In this document: positions 25,738 through 33,592 of the stretch, piece by piece
Position numbering within the stretch: position 1 is the first letter of the stretch
Layout: each line of letters begins with the position of its first letter
From: Arthrobacter sp. YD4
Lineage (GTDB): Bacteria > Actinomycetota > Actinomycetes > Actinomycetales > Micrococcaceae
DNA length: 64,000 bases
Reading direction: 5' to 3'
Assembly: GCF_030410515.1 (NCBI RefSeq)
Contig: NZ_JAUHHD010000004.1
Span: 186,001-250,000 of the forward strand
Made by a program: the position numbers and the translations under genes
Notes under the pieces: model-generated
Databases searched by the model: none
What the model was told of the DNA's origin: nothing
What the model saw: only the letters and a program-made list of their open reading frames with translations

Positions 25738-27306
25738 CTACTGGCCGCCGTTCCGGCTGCCGCCGCCGCGGGTGCCGCCGCCGAACCCGGCCCCGCCAAA
25801 GCCGGCGCCGCCCTGCTGGGTGGTCCCGGTGCCGCTGTCCAGGGTATTGGAGATGGCGGGCAGCTCGATCTGGTCGCCCTCGGAGAGCCCGGTCAGGATC
25901 TGGGTCCTGCCGTTGGCGGTGATTCCGGTGGTGACCTTGGTGGGGGTGGTGACGCCGTTCCGGGTGACGTTCACGGTCTGCCGGTCGCCGCTGGTGGTCA
26001 CCGCGAGGCTCGGGACCAGGAGCGCGTTGTCCGCAACGGCGGTGGTGACGGTGATGTTGGCGCTCTGGCCCAGGCGCAGGCCCGCGGGCGGGTTGGCGAT
26101 GGACACGGTCACCGGGTAGGTTACGACGCCGTTGGTGGTGCTGGAGGTCTGCGCGATGGAGACCACCTTGCCGGTCACCGGTGCGGCGGTGGCCGGCTGG
26201 GCGTTGCCTTGGGCGTTCAGGGCCGGGAAGACGAACTGGGCGGTCTGCTCCGGCTTCATGGCGGCGATGTCCGACTCGGAGAACCCGGCCACCACCTGGA
26301 GGTGCGTGGTGTCGCTGATGGTGACCAAGCCCGCGGAGGAGCCGCCGCTGGCCGCGGTGGTGCTGCTGCCGGCGGAGGCGGCGGACCCGCCGGACGCCCC
26401 GCCGCTGGTTGCGCCGCTTCCGGTGGACCCCGCTGCGGCGGAGCCCGAGCCGCCGGAGGAGCCGGCGAGAGCGCCCACCGTGGCGTTGACGGCGGTGACC
26501 GTGCCGGCAGCGGGGGCGTTGACGTTGCAGGAGGCCAGGTTGGCCTGCGCGGTCTCCACCGCCACCTGGGCACTCGTGATGTTGGTACCGCCGGCGGAGG
26601 CCGCGGAGTTCTGGGCGTTACCCAGCGCGGTGGACGCGGTGGCGAGCTGCTGCTTGTCCTTGAGCTGGGTGGAGGAGGACTGGTTCTGCGCGGTGGTGAG
26701 CGCCTGCTGGTCCTTGGCGAGCTGGTTCTGGGCCGCGACGACGGGGTCCGTCCAGTTGGCCGGCTTGGGGTTGGGCACCGGCTGTGTCTGGGCCGCGGTG
26801 ACGGCGGCGTTGTCCGCGTCCAAGGCCTTCTGCGCCGCCGCAACGGCCGCGGCCTGCTGGGCGGCGTCCAGGTTGGCGGACTGCTGGGCGTTGACGAGGC
26901 TCTGGTTCGCCGAGGACACCTGCCCGGCGGCGCTGACCTCCTGCTGGTTGGCCTGCGCGGTGACGGAGGCGAGCTGGGCCTCGGCGGTCTTGAGCGCGTT
27001 CTGGGCGTTGGTGGGATCGATGGTCAACAACTGCTGGCCCGCGGCGACCTGCTGGCCGGCGGCGGCGCTGACGGAGATGATGGCGCCGGTGCAGTTCTGG
27101 GCGTTGACCACGGTGGTGGTGGCGGAGGTGACGTTGCCCGAGGCGGTGGCCACCGAGGAGATGCCGGCCTTGGTCACCGCAACCGTCCGCACCGAGGCGG
27201 CCGGGGTGGTGGACCCTGCGGCCGTGACGGAGAGGTAGGTGCCCGCTCCGAGCGCCAGAATCAGGGCGCCCAGGGCAGAGTTGATGACAAGGGTTTTTGA
27301 GGTCAT
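25738..27306 (-). CDS. HlyD/MacA-type periplasmic adaptor (membrane fusion) protein
   Basis: 522 aa. An N-terminal membrane anchor lies at about 7-27 (LVINSALGALILALGAGTYL). Lipoyl half-motifs flank a long Ala/Gln-rich coiled-coil hairpin at about 95-270. The second lipoyl half is interrupted by a Ser/Gly/Ala low-complexity stretch at about 285-330. A beta-barrel and membrane-proximal domain follow to about 495, then a Gly-rich tail. It would couple the MacB-like ABC pair to the cell wall. I start at ATG 27306 because the extra upstream frame lacks any family similarity. First gene of a four-gene minus-strand operon. Confidence 0.87.
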   Translation of the reverse strand: MTSKTLVINSALGALILALGAGTYLSVTAAGSTTPAASVRTVAVTKAGISSVATASGNVTSATTTVVNAQNCTGAIISVSAAAGQQVAAGQQLLTIDPTNAQNALKTAEAQLASVTAQANQQEVSAAGQVSSANQSLVNAQQSANLDAAQQAAAVAAAQKALDADNAAVTAAQTQPVPNPKPANWTDPVVAAQNQLAKDQQALTTAQNQSSSTQLKDKQQLATASTALGNAQNSAASAGGTNITSAQVAVETAQANLASCNVNAPAAGTVTAVNATVGALAGSSGGSGSAAAGSTGSGATSGGASGGSAASAGSSTTAASGGSSAGLVTISDTTHLQVVAGFSESDIAAMKPEQTAQFVFPALNAQGNAQPATAAPVTGKVVSIAQTSSTTNGVVTYPVTVSIANPPAGLRLGQSANITVTTAVADNALLVPSLAVTTSGDRQTVNVTRNGVTTPTKVTTGITANGRTQILTGLSEGDQIELPAISNTLDSGTGTTQQGGAGFGGAGFGGGTRGGGSRNGGQ

Positions 27307-27368
27307 GGCTGGACGGTATCGGCCGTGGCTGGGGGAATACCGGGAACAGGGTTGGAGATCGCCAGCGA

Positions 27369-28928
27369 TCAGGGCGCGGGCCGCCGCCACGTCTCCCGGA
27401 GCCTGCCGCCGTCGAGTTCCAGGACCCGGTGGGCGGCAGCCCGAGCGTAGGCGGCGTCGTGCGTGACCAGCAGGACGCCCGCGCCGCGGCCGGCCGCGTC
27501 CGCGACGGCGGCGTGCAGCCGGGCCAGGCCGTGACGGTCGAGGCCTACGGTGGGTTCGTCGAGCGCCAGCAGGGCCGGGCGGCGTGTCAGCACGGTGGCC
27601 AGGGCCAGGAGCCGCTGGCGGGACGAGGGCAGCTCGGCGGGGTGCGCGGCGGCGGAACCGGCCAGGCCGACGGCGGTGAGGGCGTCCATGGCACGCGCCG
27701 TGGGGTCTCCGTCAGGGCCGGTCAGCCGGCGCAGGCCGAAGCGGACCTCGCGCAGCACTGTCCGCTCGAATAACTGGTCGCGGGGCTGTTGGAAGAGCAG
27801 GCCCACAGTGTCCGCCACCAGGCCGGCGGGGACTCCGGCGATGGGATCGCCGAGGACCCTGACGTCGCCCTGTCGCGGCTGCAGGAGCCCGTTGGCCAGC
27901 CGCAACAGGGTGGACTTCCCGGCGCCGTTGGGGCCGGTCACGGCAACGATCTCGCCGGGCACGACCGCGAGGTCCAGCCCGCGCAGCAGCGGGAGGATGT
28001 CGGCGTCGTCCGCCCGCTCACGCCAAAGCCGGGGCCGGGACATCAGGCGCCTCGAACGCGCCGGGCCGGTGCCGACGCGCGCGTAGCCGAAGCCGACGTC
28101 CCGCAACTCCAGGACGGGGGCGGCGGCAGGGTCGACCGGCGCCGGGTGCCGGACTCCCCCGGCCGCGTCGCCCGCCAGGACCCCGGCGTCCCGGAGCACC
28201 TGCTCCGGGATGTCCCAGGGCTTCCCGGCCGCCACGGCCGTTCCATCCGCCAGGACCAGCCAGTGGGCGGCGCTGCGGGCGAGCCCGTCGGCGGCCTGGC
28301 CGAGGACGACGACGGCGGTCCCGGACGCCCGGAGGTCGCCCACCAGGCGCACGATGCCCTGAGCCCCGGCCGGGTCCAGCGAGGCGAGCGGTTCGTCCAG
28401 GATCAGGACCTCGGGCTCGCCGATCACCGCGCAGGCAACGGCCAGGCGTCGCAGTTCCCCGCCCGAAAGCCATTCCGGGTTCCGGTCCAGCAGGCCGCCG
28501 AGCCCGGTCCGTTCGGCCGTCAGGGCCACCCGCCGGAGCATCTCCGGGCGGGGCACGCCCCGGTTCTCCAGGCCGAAGGCGAGTTCCTCCGCCACGGTGT
28601 GGCGGACGGTGGAGAGCATGGTCGCGGCGTCCTGCGGCACGTAGCCCACCCGGCCGGACCAGGCGGCGGGGTCGATCCGGGGGTCGCCGTCGCCGCCGGA
28701 GAACTCGAGGCGTTCCCCGCCGAGGGCCAGACTGCCGCGGAGGCTGCCCGCGGCGCCGGCGCGGAGCCAGCCGGCAAGAATCTTGCCGAGGGTGGTCTTG
28801 CCGCTGCCGGAGCCGCCGAGGACGGCGGTGAGGGTGCCCGGCCGCAGTGTGAGCTCGACGTCGCGCAGCGCCGGGGCGTCGTCGCCGTGGTAGCTGAAGC
28901 CACCGATCTCGGCGGCAAGGAGGCTCAT
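27369..28928 (-). CDS. ECF transporter energy-coupling ATPase, fused double ABC domain
   Basis: 519 aa carrying two ABC domains, equivalent to EcfA and EcfA' in one chain. Domain 1 (about 1-235) has Walker A GGSGSGKTT (38-46), signature WLSGGELRRLAVA and Walker B VLILDEPLASLD. Domain 2 (about 265-515) has Walker A GPNGAGKST, Walker B LLALDEPTVGLD and H-loop LLVTHD, but its signature reads LPSSRQR instead of LSGGQ. The start overlaps the EcfT stop (ATGA). Such fused pairs usually power group II ECF importers for vitamins or bases. Confidence 0.92.
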   Translation of the reverse strand: MSLLAAEIGGFSYHGDDAPALRDVELTLRPGTLTAVLGGSGSGKTTLGKILAGWLRAGAAGSLRGSLALGGERLEFSGGDGDPRIDPAAWSGRVGYVPQDAATMLSTVRHTVAEELAFGLENRGVPRPEMLRRVALTAERTGLGGLLDRNPEWLSGGELRRLAVACAVIGEPEVLILDEPLASLDPAGAQGIVRLVGDLRASGTAVVVLGQAADGLARSAAHWLVLADGTAVAAGKPWDIPEQVLRDAGVLAGDAAGGVRHPAPVDPAAAPVLELRDVGFGYARVGTGPARSRRLMSRPRLWRERADDADILPLLRGLDLAVVPGEIVAVTGPNGAGKSTLLRLANGLLQPRQGDVRVLGDPIAGVPAGLVADTVGLLFQQPRDQLFERTVLREVRFGLRRLTGPDGDPTARAMDALTAVGLAGSAAAHPAELPSSRQRLLALATVLTRRPALLALDEPTVGLDRHGLARLHAAVADAAGRGAGVLLVTHDAAYARAAAHRVLELDGGRLRETWRRPAP

Positions 28929-29689
28929 GCTCCAGTCCCCAGCAAGCCAGTAGCCAACCAGCCGCCGGCAAGCCGGACCGCAACGGCGGCGGCCGCGATC
29001 AGCAGGGCGCAGGCGCGGAACACCCGCTGCCCGCCCGGGTCCTCGAGTTCCCGGTAGCTGGTCCGCGGGCCGGGGTTGCCGAAGCCGCGCGCGTCCAGGG
29101 CCTGGGCACGGACGCCGGCATCGTCCACGAGGGCCAGGACCAGCGGCACCGCCTGCAGCCGGGCGGCAACGAGCCGGGAGAGGAATCCTCCGGAGACCAC
29201 CAGGCCCCGGGCTTCCTGGGCCTGCCGGATGCGTTCCAGCCGGGCCGCCATCCCGGGCGCCAGGGTCAGGGCGGAGGCGAGCACGAAGCTGAACTGGGGC
29301 GGGATCCGCCGCGCGGCGAGGGCGGCCAGCAGGTCGGGCACGCTGACGGTGAAGGAGAACAGCAGCAGCACCAGCACCGAGGCGGTGGTGCGGGTGGCCA
29401 GCTCGAGGGCGAAGCCCAGCCCCTCGGTGGTGACCCGGGCCGGACCCCACTGGGCCAGGACCGTGCGTCCCTCGGGGAAGAAGAGCCCGTGCAGCGCCAG
29501 CAGGGAGAGCAGGAGCGGGGCGAGGATCACCGCCGCCGAGCCGAGCACCCGTCCGGCCACGCCGGCCCCCGCGGCCAGCAGCGCCGCACCGGCGGCGACC
29601 GCCAGGGACAGCGGCCAACTGCCGGCCGCCGTCGTCACGACGGCGGTGCAGGCCGCCGCCGTGAGCGCGGTAAGCGGGTGCAGCCGCAC
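28925..29689 (-). CDS. ECF transporter transmembrane protein EcfT (CbiQ family)
   Basis: 254 aa with about five to six membrane helices in the N-terminal half and near the C-terminus. The two coupling-helix Ala-Arg-Gly signatures are visible: RQAQEARGL (about 145-153) and AQALDARGFG (about 205-214). It links the S component to the ATPase. GTG start lies 1 nt after the EcfS stop; the stop overlaps the ATPase start. Confidence 0.92.
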   Translation of the reverse strand: MRLHPLTALTAAACTAVVTTAAGSWPLSLAVAAGAALLAAGAGVAGRVLGSAAVILAPLLLSLLALHGLFFPEGRTVLAQWGPARVTTEGLGFALELATRTTASVLVLLLFSFTVSVPDLLAALAARRIPPQFSFVLASALTLAPGMAARLERIRQAQEARGLVVSGGFLSRLVAARLQAVPLVLALVDDAGVRAQALDARGFGNPGPRTSYRELEDPGGQRVFRACALLIAAAAVAVRLAGGWLATGLLGTGA

Positions 29690-29690
29690 C

Positions 29691-30524
29691 CTAGGCGTCG
29701 GGCGCGGCCGGGGCCTTGCCGGCCAGGACCCGGAAGCGGCGGACGAAGGGGAACTGGAAGGTGGTGCGGCGCGGCAGGGCGTAGGCCAGGAGGGCGGCGA
29801 TGGTGAAGACGATCGCCTTGTCCATCGGGTCCGAGATCAGGGCCTGCTTGGTGATGGCGGCCAGCAGGGTGTCCCCCATGACCCGGAAGGCGCTGACCAG
29901 GGCGCCGGTGCCCAGGCCGGCGGTGCCGCCGTAGACGAAGGCCGCGATGGGTGCGGAGACGACGCCGGCCAGGATGCCGGTGACGAAGCCGGCCACGGGG
30001 GCGAGGTAGAAGCGGCGGAACAGCCCGGCGCGGGCGGCCATGCCGGCGAGGAAGCCGATCAGCGCGGCGCCGGCGGCGAAGGGCAGGACGGTGGGGTTGA
30101 AGAAGGACCAGATGATGCTGCCCAGGACGCCGCTGGCGGCGCCCGCGGCCGGTCCGGCGAGGACCGCGACCAGGACGGTGCCCACCGCGTCGATGTAGAA
30201 CGGCAGCCCGGTGGTGCCGATCAGCTGGCCGAGGACGACGTTGAGCACGATCGCGACCGGCATCAGCACCAGGGTGGAGGTGGGCAGGGTCGGCAGGACG
30301 GCCACCAGGAGCAGCACGGCGCCGAGCAGGAAGCCGCCCAGGGCCACGAGCGCGGAGGCGCTGGTGGGGCCGTCGGCCAGTTCCACGGGCTGGGTCAGGA
30401 CCAGGTAGACGTAGGTGGCGGCGATGGCGACGGCGCCGGCGATCTCCAGGAGCAGGCGACGGCGGCCGCGGGGTTCACCGGAGCGGGGTCCGGTCGCGGG
30501 GAGAGTCAAGGGCTGCTGTGACAT
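29691..30524 (-). CDS. ECF transporter substrate-binding S component
   Basis: 277 aa with six or more membrane helices (for example LLLEIAGAVAIAATYVYLVL, LVALGGFLLGAVLLLVAVLP, VGTVLVAVLAGPAAGAASGVL). TSTLVLMPVAIVLNVVLGQLIG and the GFLAGMAARAGLFRR stretch resemble vitamin or base S components. Substrate cannot be assigned from sequence. A nucleoside hydrolase lies 61 bp upstream in the same direction, which points to a nucleobase, nucleoside or modified-base substrate (inference). No TPP, FMN, cobalamin or preQ1 riboswitch was recognised upstream. A GAAGGACC ribosome-binding site is present. Confidence 0.88.
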   Translation of the reverse strand: MSQQPLTLPATGPRSGEPRGRRRLLLEIAGAVAIAATYVYLVLTQPVELADGPTSASALVALGGFLLGAVLLLVAVLPTLPTSTLVLMPVAIVLNVVLGQLIGTTGLPFYIDAVGTVLVAVLAGPAAGAASGVLGSIIWSFFNPTVLPFAAGAALIGFLAGMAARAGLFRRFYLAPVAGFVTGILAGVVSAPIAAFVYGGTAGLGTGALVSAFRVMGDTLLAAITKQALISDPMDKAIVFTIAALLAYALPRRTTFQFPFVRRFRVLAGKAPAAPDA

Positions 30525-30585
30525 GGGGGTCCTTCGGCTGGGGTCGGCAAAGTCCGCCTGATGTCACCTCGGCGCAGCTACCATC

Positions 30586-31728
30586 TTAGCCTTTGCGGAC
30601 CCTGGTGACCGGCCCGGTGTCCGGCCCGGGGTTCGGGCTGGGATCCGGCCCGGGGTTCGGCATCGGTTCCGGGCCCAGGGTGCGGGCCAGCGCCCCGACC
30701 GAGCCCACGAGTTCGGCGAAGCAGGCGTCGGGGTCGTTGCCGGAGACAATCCGGGCGTTCGGCGGAAGCCCCCAGAGTCCGCGGAAGTCCGCCACCGTGG
30801 TGCCCATCAGCAGCGGCGAGTCCGCCTCGACGTCGACCGTCGCCAGCCGGGTGCTGAACGGGGTCCGCCCGGCGGCGGCGCAGGCGGCGAACGCGTCGTG
30901 CACGTGCGCCACGTAGCCCTGGTCGTAGAGCCGGTGGAACTCCATGTAGAACCGGAGGGCGTCCGAAAGGCAGGCCACCAGGGGATTCGCGGCGGTGCTG
31001 CGCAGGCCCTCGGGCTGCTCCGGCAGCACCAGCTCCGGCGCTGGCAGCCCGGCGGCCTCCCCCAGCCGCCGCAGGTGTTCGGGCCGCATCTCGATCCGTT
31101 CCGTGGTTTCCAGTGCGCAGACAACGGGCAGCTTGTCCTCGGGCAGGCCACGATAGGCCGCGTAGACCTCCTTGGCCGCGTGCGGGTCCACGTGGGTGTT
31201 CCACTCCGCCGTCGGCGTCGTATTGCCCTGGTAGTAGAAGCTGCCGCCCATGATCACGAGGGACTTCAGCAGCCGCGGCAGATCGGGTTCCCGGCGCAGG
31301 GCCAGGGCGAAGTTGGTCAGCGGTCCGGTGATCAGGCCGGTGAGCTCGCCGGGATGCGCGCGGGCCTCCTCGATCCAGAGGTCGACGGCGTGCCGGTCCG
31401 AGATGGGCCGGGCCGGGGCGGGGAGTTCGGCGTAGCCGATGCCCTGCGGCCCGTGGGTTTCCTCGGTGGTGACCAGCGGGACCTGCAGCGGGACCTCGGC
31501 GCCGGTGGCCACCTCGATCCCGCCGCGGCCGCAGAGTTCCAGCAGCGAAAGGGTGTTCAGAGCCACCTGCCGGGCGCCCACGTTCCCGGCGGTGCAGGTG
31601 ATGGCGTGCACCTCCACCTCGGGGCGGGAGAGCAGGTAGACGATGGCGAGGGCGTCGTCGATCCCGGTGTCGACGTCCATCAGGATGCGGGAACCGGCGG
31701 CCGGGGCGCCGGGGACGCGATCGCTCAG
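30586..31728 (-). CDS. Nucleoside hydrolase (IunH family), probable CTG start
   Basis: 380 aa if started at CTG 31728, 364 aa from ATG 31680. It hydrolyses the N-glycosidic bond of nucleosides to base plus ribose. The Ca2+-binding motif DVDTGIDDALA is at the N-terminus and the second Asp lies in NTHVDPHAA; MGGSF and the C-terminal NDPDACF segment are also present. Starting at ATG 31680 would remove the first beta-strand (RILMDVDTG), and no ribosome-binding site precedes it. CTG 31728 overlaps the preceding stop and has AAGG upstream. The tail is a Pro/Gly/Asp repeat. It clusters with an ECF importer, so it may process an imported nucleoside. Confidence 0.88.
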   Translation of the reverse strand: MSDRVPGAPAAGSRILMDVDTGIDDALAIVYLLSRPEVEVHAITCTAGNVGARQVALNTLSLLELCGRGGIEVATGAEVPLQVPLVTTEETHGPQGIGYAELPAPARPISDRHAVDLWIEEARAHPGELTGLITGPLTNFALALRREPDLPRLLKSLVIMGGSFYYQGNTTPTAEWNTHVDPHAAKEVYAAYRGLPEDKLPVVCALETTERIEMRPEHLRRLGEAAGLPAPELVLPEQPEGLRSTAANPLVACLSDALRFYMEFHRLYDQGYVAHVHDAFAACAAAGRTPFSTRLATVDVEADSPLLMGTTVADFRGLWGLPPNARIVSGNDPDACFAELVGSVGALARTLGPEPMPNPGPDPSPNPGPDTGPVTRVRKG

Positions 31729-32702
31729 AACAGGGCAACCTTCGGCGTGCGCGGGAAGATCTCATCGAGCTCGGCCAGTTCGGCGGCGTCCGGAACCCAG
31801 GCGACGGCCGCGGCATTCTGCCGAACCTGTTCGGGGCGGGTGGCGCCGGCGATGACGCTGCTGACCGAGGGCTGGGCGGCGAGCCAGGAGAACGCGACCT
31901 GGATCTCGGTGAGGTCCCGTTCCGCGGCGAAGGCGGAGAACCGGCCCAGCTGGTCCCAGTCGGCGTCGTTGACCAGGTTGGTGCGGGTATGGCTCAGGCG
32001 CGATCCCTCGGGGGCCTGGCCCTTGGCGTACTTGCCGGTCAGCAGGCCGTTGGCCAGCGGGAAGTAGGGCAGGACGCCCAGGCCGTAGGCCTCCGCGGCG
32101 GGGGTGACTTCCTGTTCGGCACGGCGGTCCAGCAGGTTGTAGTGGTTCTGGCTGGAGATGAAGCGGGCGCCGCCGCGGGCGCGGGTCACGTATTCGGCCT
32201 CCGCGATCTGCCAGCCGGCGCGGTTCGAGTGGCCGATGTAGCGGACCTTGCCGCTGGCCACGAGCTCGTTGAGCGCGTCGAGGGTCTCCTCGATGGGGGT
32301 GTGCGGGTCCGGGGTGTGGAACTGGTACAGGTCGATCCAGTCGGTGCCGAGCCGGCGCAGGGAGGCCTCCACGGCACGGATGATGTACCGGCGGGAGCCG
32401 CGGGCGCCGAAGTCGTTGCCGTTGGCGCCGTTCATGTCGAGGCCGAACTTGGTGCCGATGACGGCGTCGTCGCGACGGCCGGCGAGGGCCTTGCCCAGCA
32501 TGGTTTCGCTCAGGCCCGGTTCGCGGCCGTAGACGTCGGCGACATCGAAGAAGGTGATGCCGGCGTCGAGCGCGGCGTGGACGACGGCGTCTGTTCCCTC
32601 CTGCGTCTCGGTGGCGGTGCCGGCCCGGCCCAGGTTGTTGCAGCCGAGGCCCACGGCGGAGACGGTCAGTCCGGAATTTCCTACGCGTCGGTAATCAGTC
32701 AT
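31725..32702 (-). CDS. Aldo-keto reductase (Kv-beta/YghZ-like)
   Basis: 325 aa NADPH-dependent oxidoreductase barrel. FDVADVYGREPGLSE contains the catalytic Asp and Tyr, VIGTKFGLD the Lys, and YQFHTPDPHTP the His. The cofactor-binding SSVIAGATRPEQVRQNAAA lies near the C-terminus. The ATG at 32702 is preceded by TAGGCT at 7 nt, suggesting a nearly leaderless message. The stop overlaps the nucleoside hydrolase CTG, so it heads the five-gene unit that ends with the ECF ATPase. Substrate unknown. Confidence 0.9.
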   Translation of the reverse strand: MTDYRRVGNSGLTVSAVGLGCNNLGRAGTATETQEGTDAVVHAALDAGITFFDVADVYGREPGLSETMLGKALAGRRDDAVIGTKFGLDMNGANGNDFGARGSRRYIIRAVEASLRRLGTDWIDLYQFHTPDPHTPIEETLDALNELVASGKVRYIGHSNRAGWQIAEAEYVTRARGGARFISSQNHYNLLDRRAEQEVTPAAEAYGLGVLPYFPLANGLLTGKYAKGQAPEGSRLSHTRTNLVNDADWDQLGRFSAFAAERDLTEIQVAFSWLAAQPSVSSVIAGATRPEQVRQNAAAVAWVPDAAELAELDEIFPRTPKVALF

Positions 32703-32722
32703 GGAATTCAGCCTATAACGGC

Positions 32723-32941
32723 CTACCCGGCGGGGAGTTCCAATCCGTGCTCGTCCATGGCGTCCTGCAGTTGGGCCAGGGTGCGCGGGCAGATGCCCGG
32801 CATGCCGGCGAGCTGGCGGCGGCCCAGCGGGACCAGGTGTTCCAGCGTCTCCACCCCGGCGTGCGCCAGGGAGCGGCGTGCCGGGGCGGCCAGTCCGGCG
32901 GGGAGGGGGGTGCTGCCGGGTCGTGGGGATTTGCGCGTCAT
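32723..32941 (-). CDS. Small helix-hairpin-helix-like protein
   Basis: 72 aa. After a basic N-terminus (MTRKSPRPGS), LPAGLAAPARRSLAHAGVETLEHLVPL followed by RRQLAGMPGICPRTLAQLQDAM matches the helix-hairpin-helix pattern of the RNA polymerase alpha C-terminal domain and of small DNA-binding proteins. The GMPGI turn is the hairpin. It is probably a nucleic-acid-binding protein; partner unknown. It lies 20 bp upstream of the aldo-keto reductase start. Confidence 0.75.
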   Translation of the reverse strand: MTRKSPRPGSTPLPAGLAAPARRSLAHAGVETLEHLVPLGRRQLAGMPGICPRTLAQLQDAMDEHGLELPAG

Positions 32942-33011
32942 TGCGTGTCCTTCCAGTCGCTGCCCCCAATAACCAGGTGAGCCGGGTCCGGCTCCGTTCA
33001 GGTGCCGCCGG

Positions 33012-33569
33012 CTACAGCGAGAAGCTGGAGGCCGGCTTGGCGGAGTGTTTCAGTTTATAGTCCGTGGAGCCATACGGCGCCGCCCCGATGCTGAGTTTGG
33101 TGAAGTCCAGGGCCTCGCCGCGGATGCAGACCTTGATCGCGTTGACGGTCTTGGCCACGTCCGGGGTCAGGCAGAAGATGTTCAGCTTGGCGTCCGAGAA
33201 TTCGGACCGGTCCACCACGCCCAGGCCGCGCCAGGCCAGGTGGCTGATCAGCGCGTCCTTGGCCTTCTCCTCGAGGTACCGGTCCCGGCTGGTGCCCTCC
33301 TTGGTCTTGAGGGCGTACTGGGCCACCACCCAGGACTGTTCCTCCTCGGGGATCTCTGCGTAGCCGTCCTCGGCGCACTGGGCGGCGAAGGCCTCCATGA
33401 GGGATTCGCCGGCGTCCGGGTCGGCGACGTCGGTCTCCTCGGTCTTGCTCTGGTGTCCCACCACGCCGTGGTTCATCACGAACTCGGAGTAGTCCTCGTC
33501 GATCCAGGCCTCGCGGAAGTGCAGGACCCCTTCCTCGTCGCGCTTGTAGACGCGGATGATGCCGCTCAT
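33012..33569 (-). CDS. Conserved protein of unknown function
   Basis: 185 aa starting MSGIIRVYKRDEEGVLHFREAW. It is acidic and soluble, with no signal or membrane segment. Visible blocks: FVMNHGVVGHQS, EEQSWVVAQYALKTKEGTSRDRYL, HLAWRGLGVVDRSEF and a Tyr/Lys-containing tail. I recognise no characterised family. AAAGGAAC precedes the ATG. It lies 23 bp after dxs and may be expressed with it; a link to isoprenoid metabolism is not shown. Confidence 0.8.
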   Translation of the reverse strand: MSGIIRVYKRDEEGVLHFREAWIDEDYSEFVMNHGVVGHQSKTEETDVADPDAGESLMEAFAAQCAEDGYAEIPEEEQSWVVAQYALKTKEGTSRDRYLEEKAKDALISHLAWRGLGVVDRSEFSDAKLNIFCLTPDVAKTVNAIKVCIRGEALDFTKLSIGAAPYGSTDYKLKHSAKPASSFSL

Positions 33570-33592
33570 GCTGTGTTCCTTTGGTGGTTCGG

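Noticed and set aside
30525..30585. Riboswitch upstream of the ECF S component
   Set aside because: Only 61 bp are available and no TPP, FMN, cobalamin or preQ1 core was recognised.
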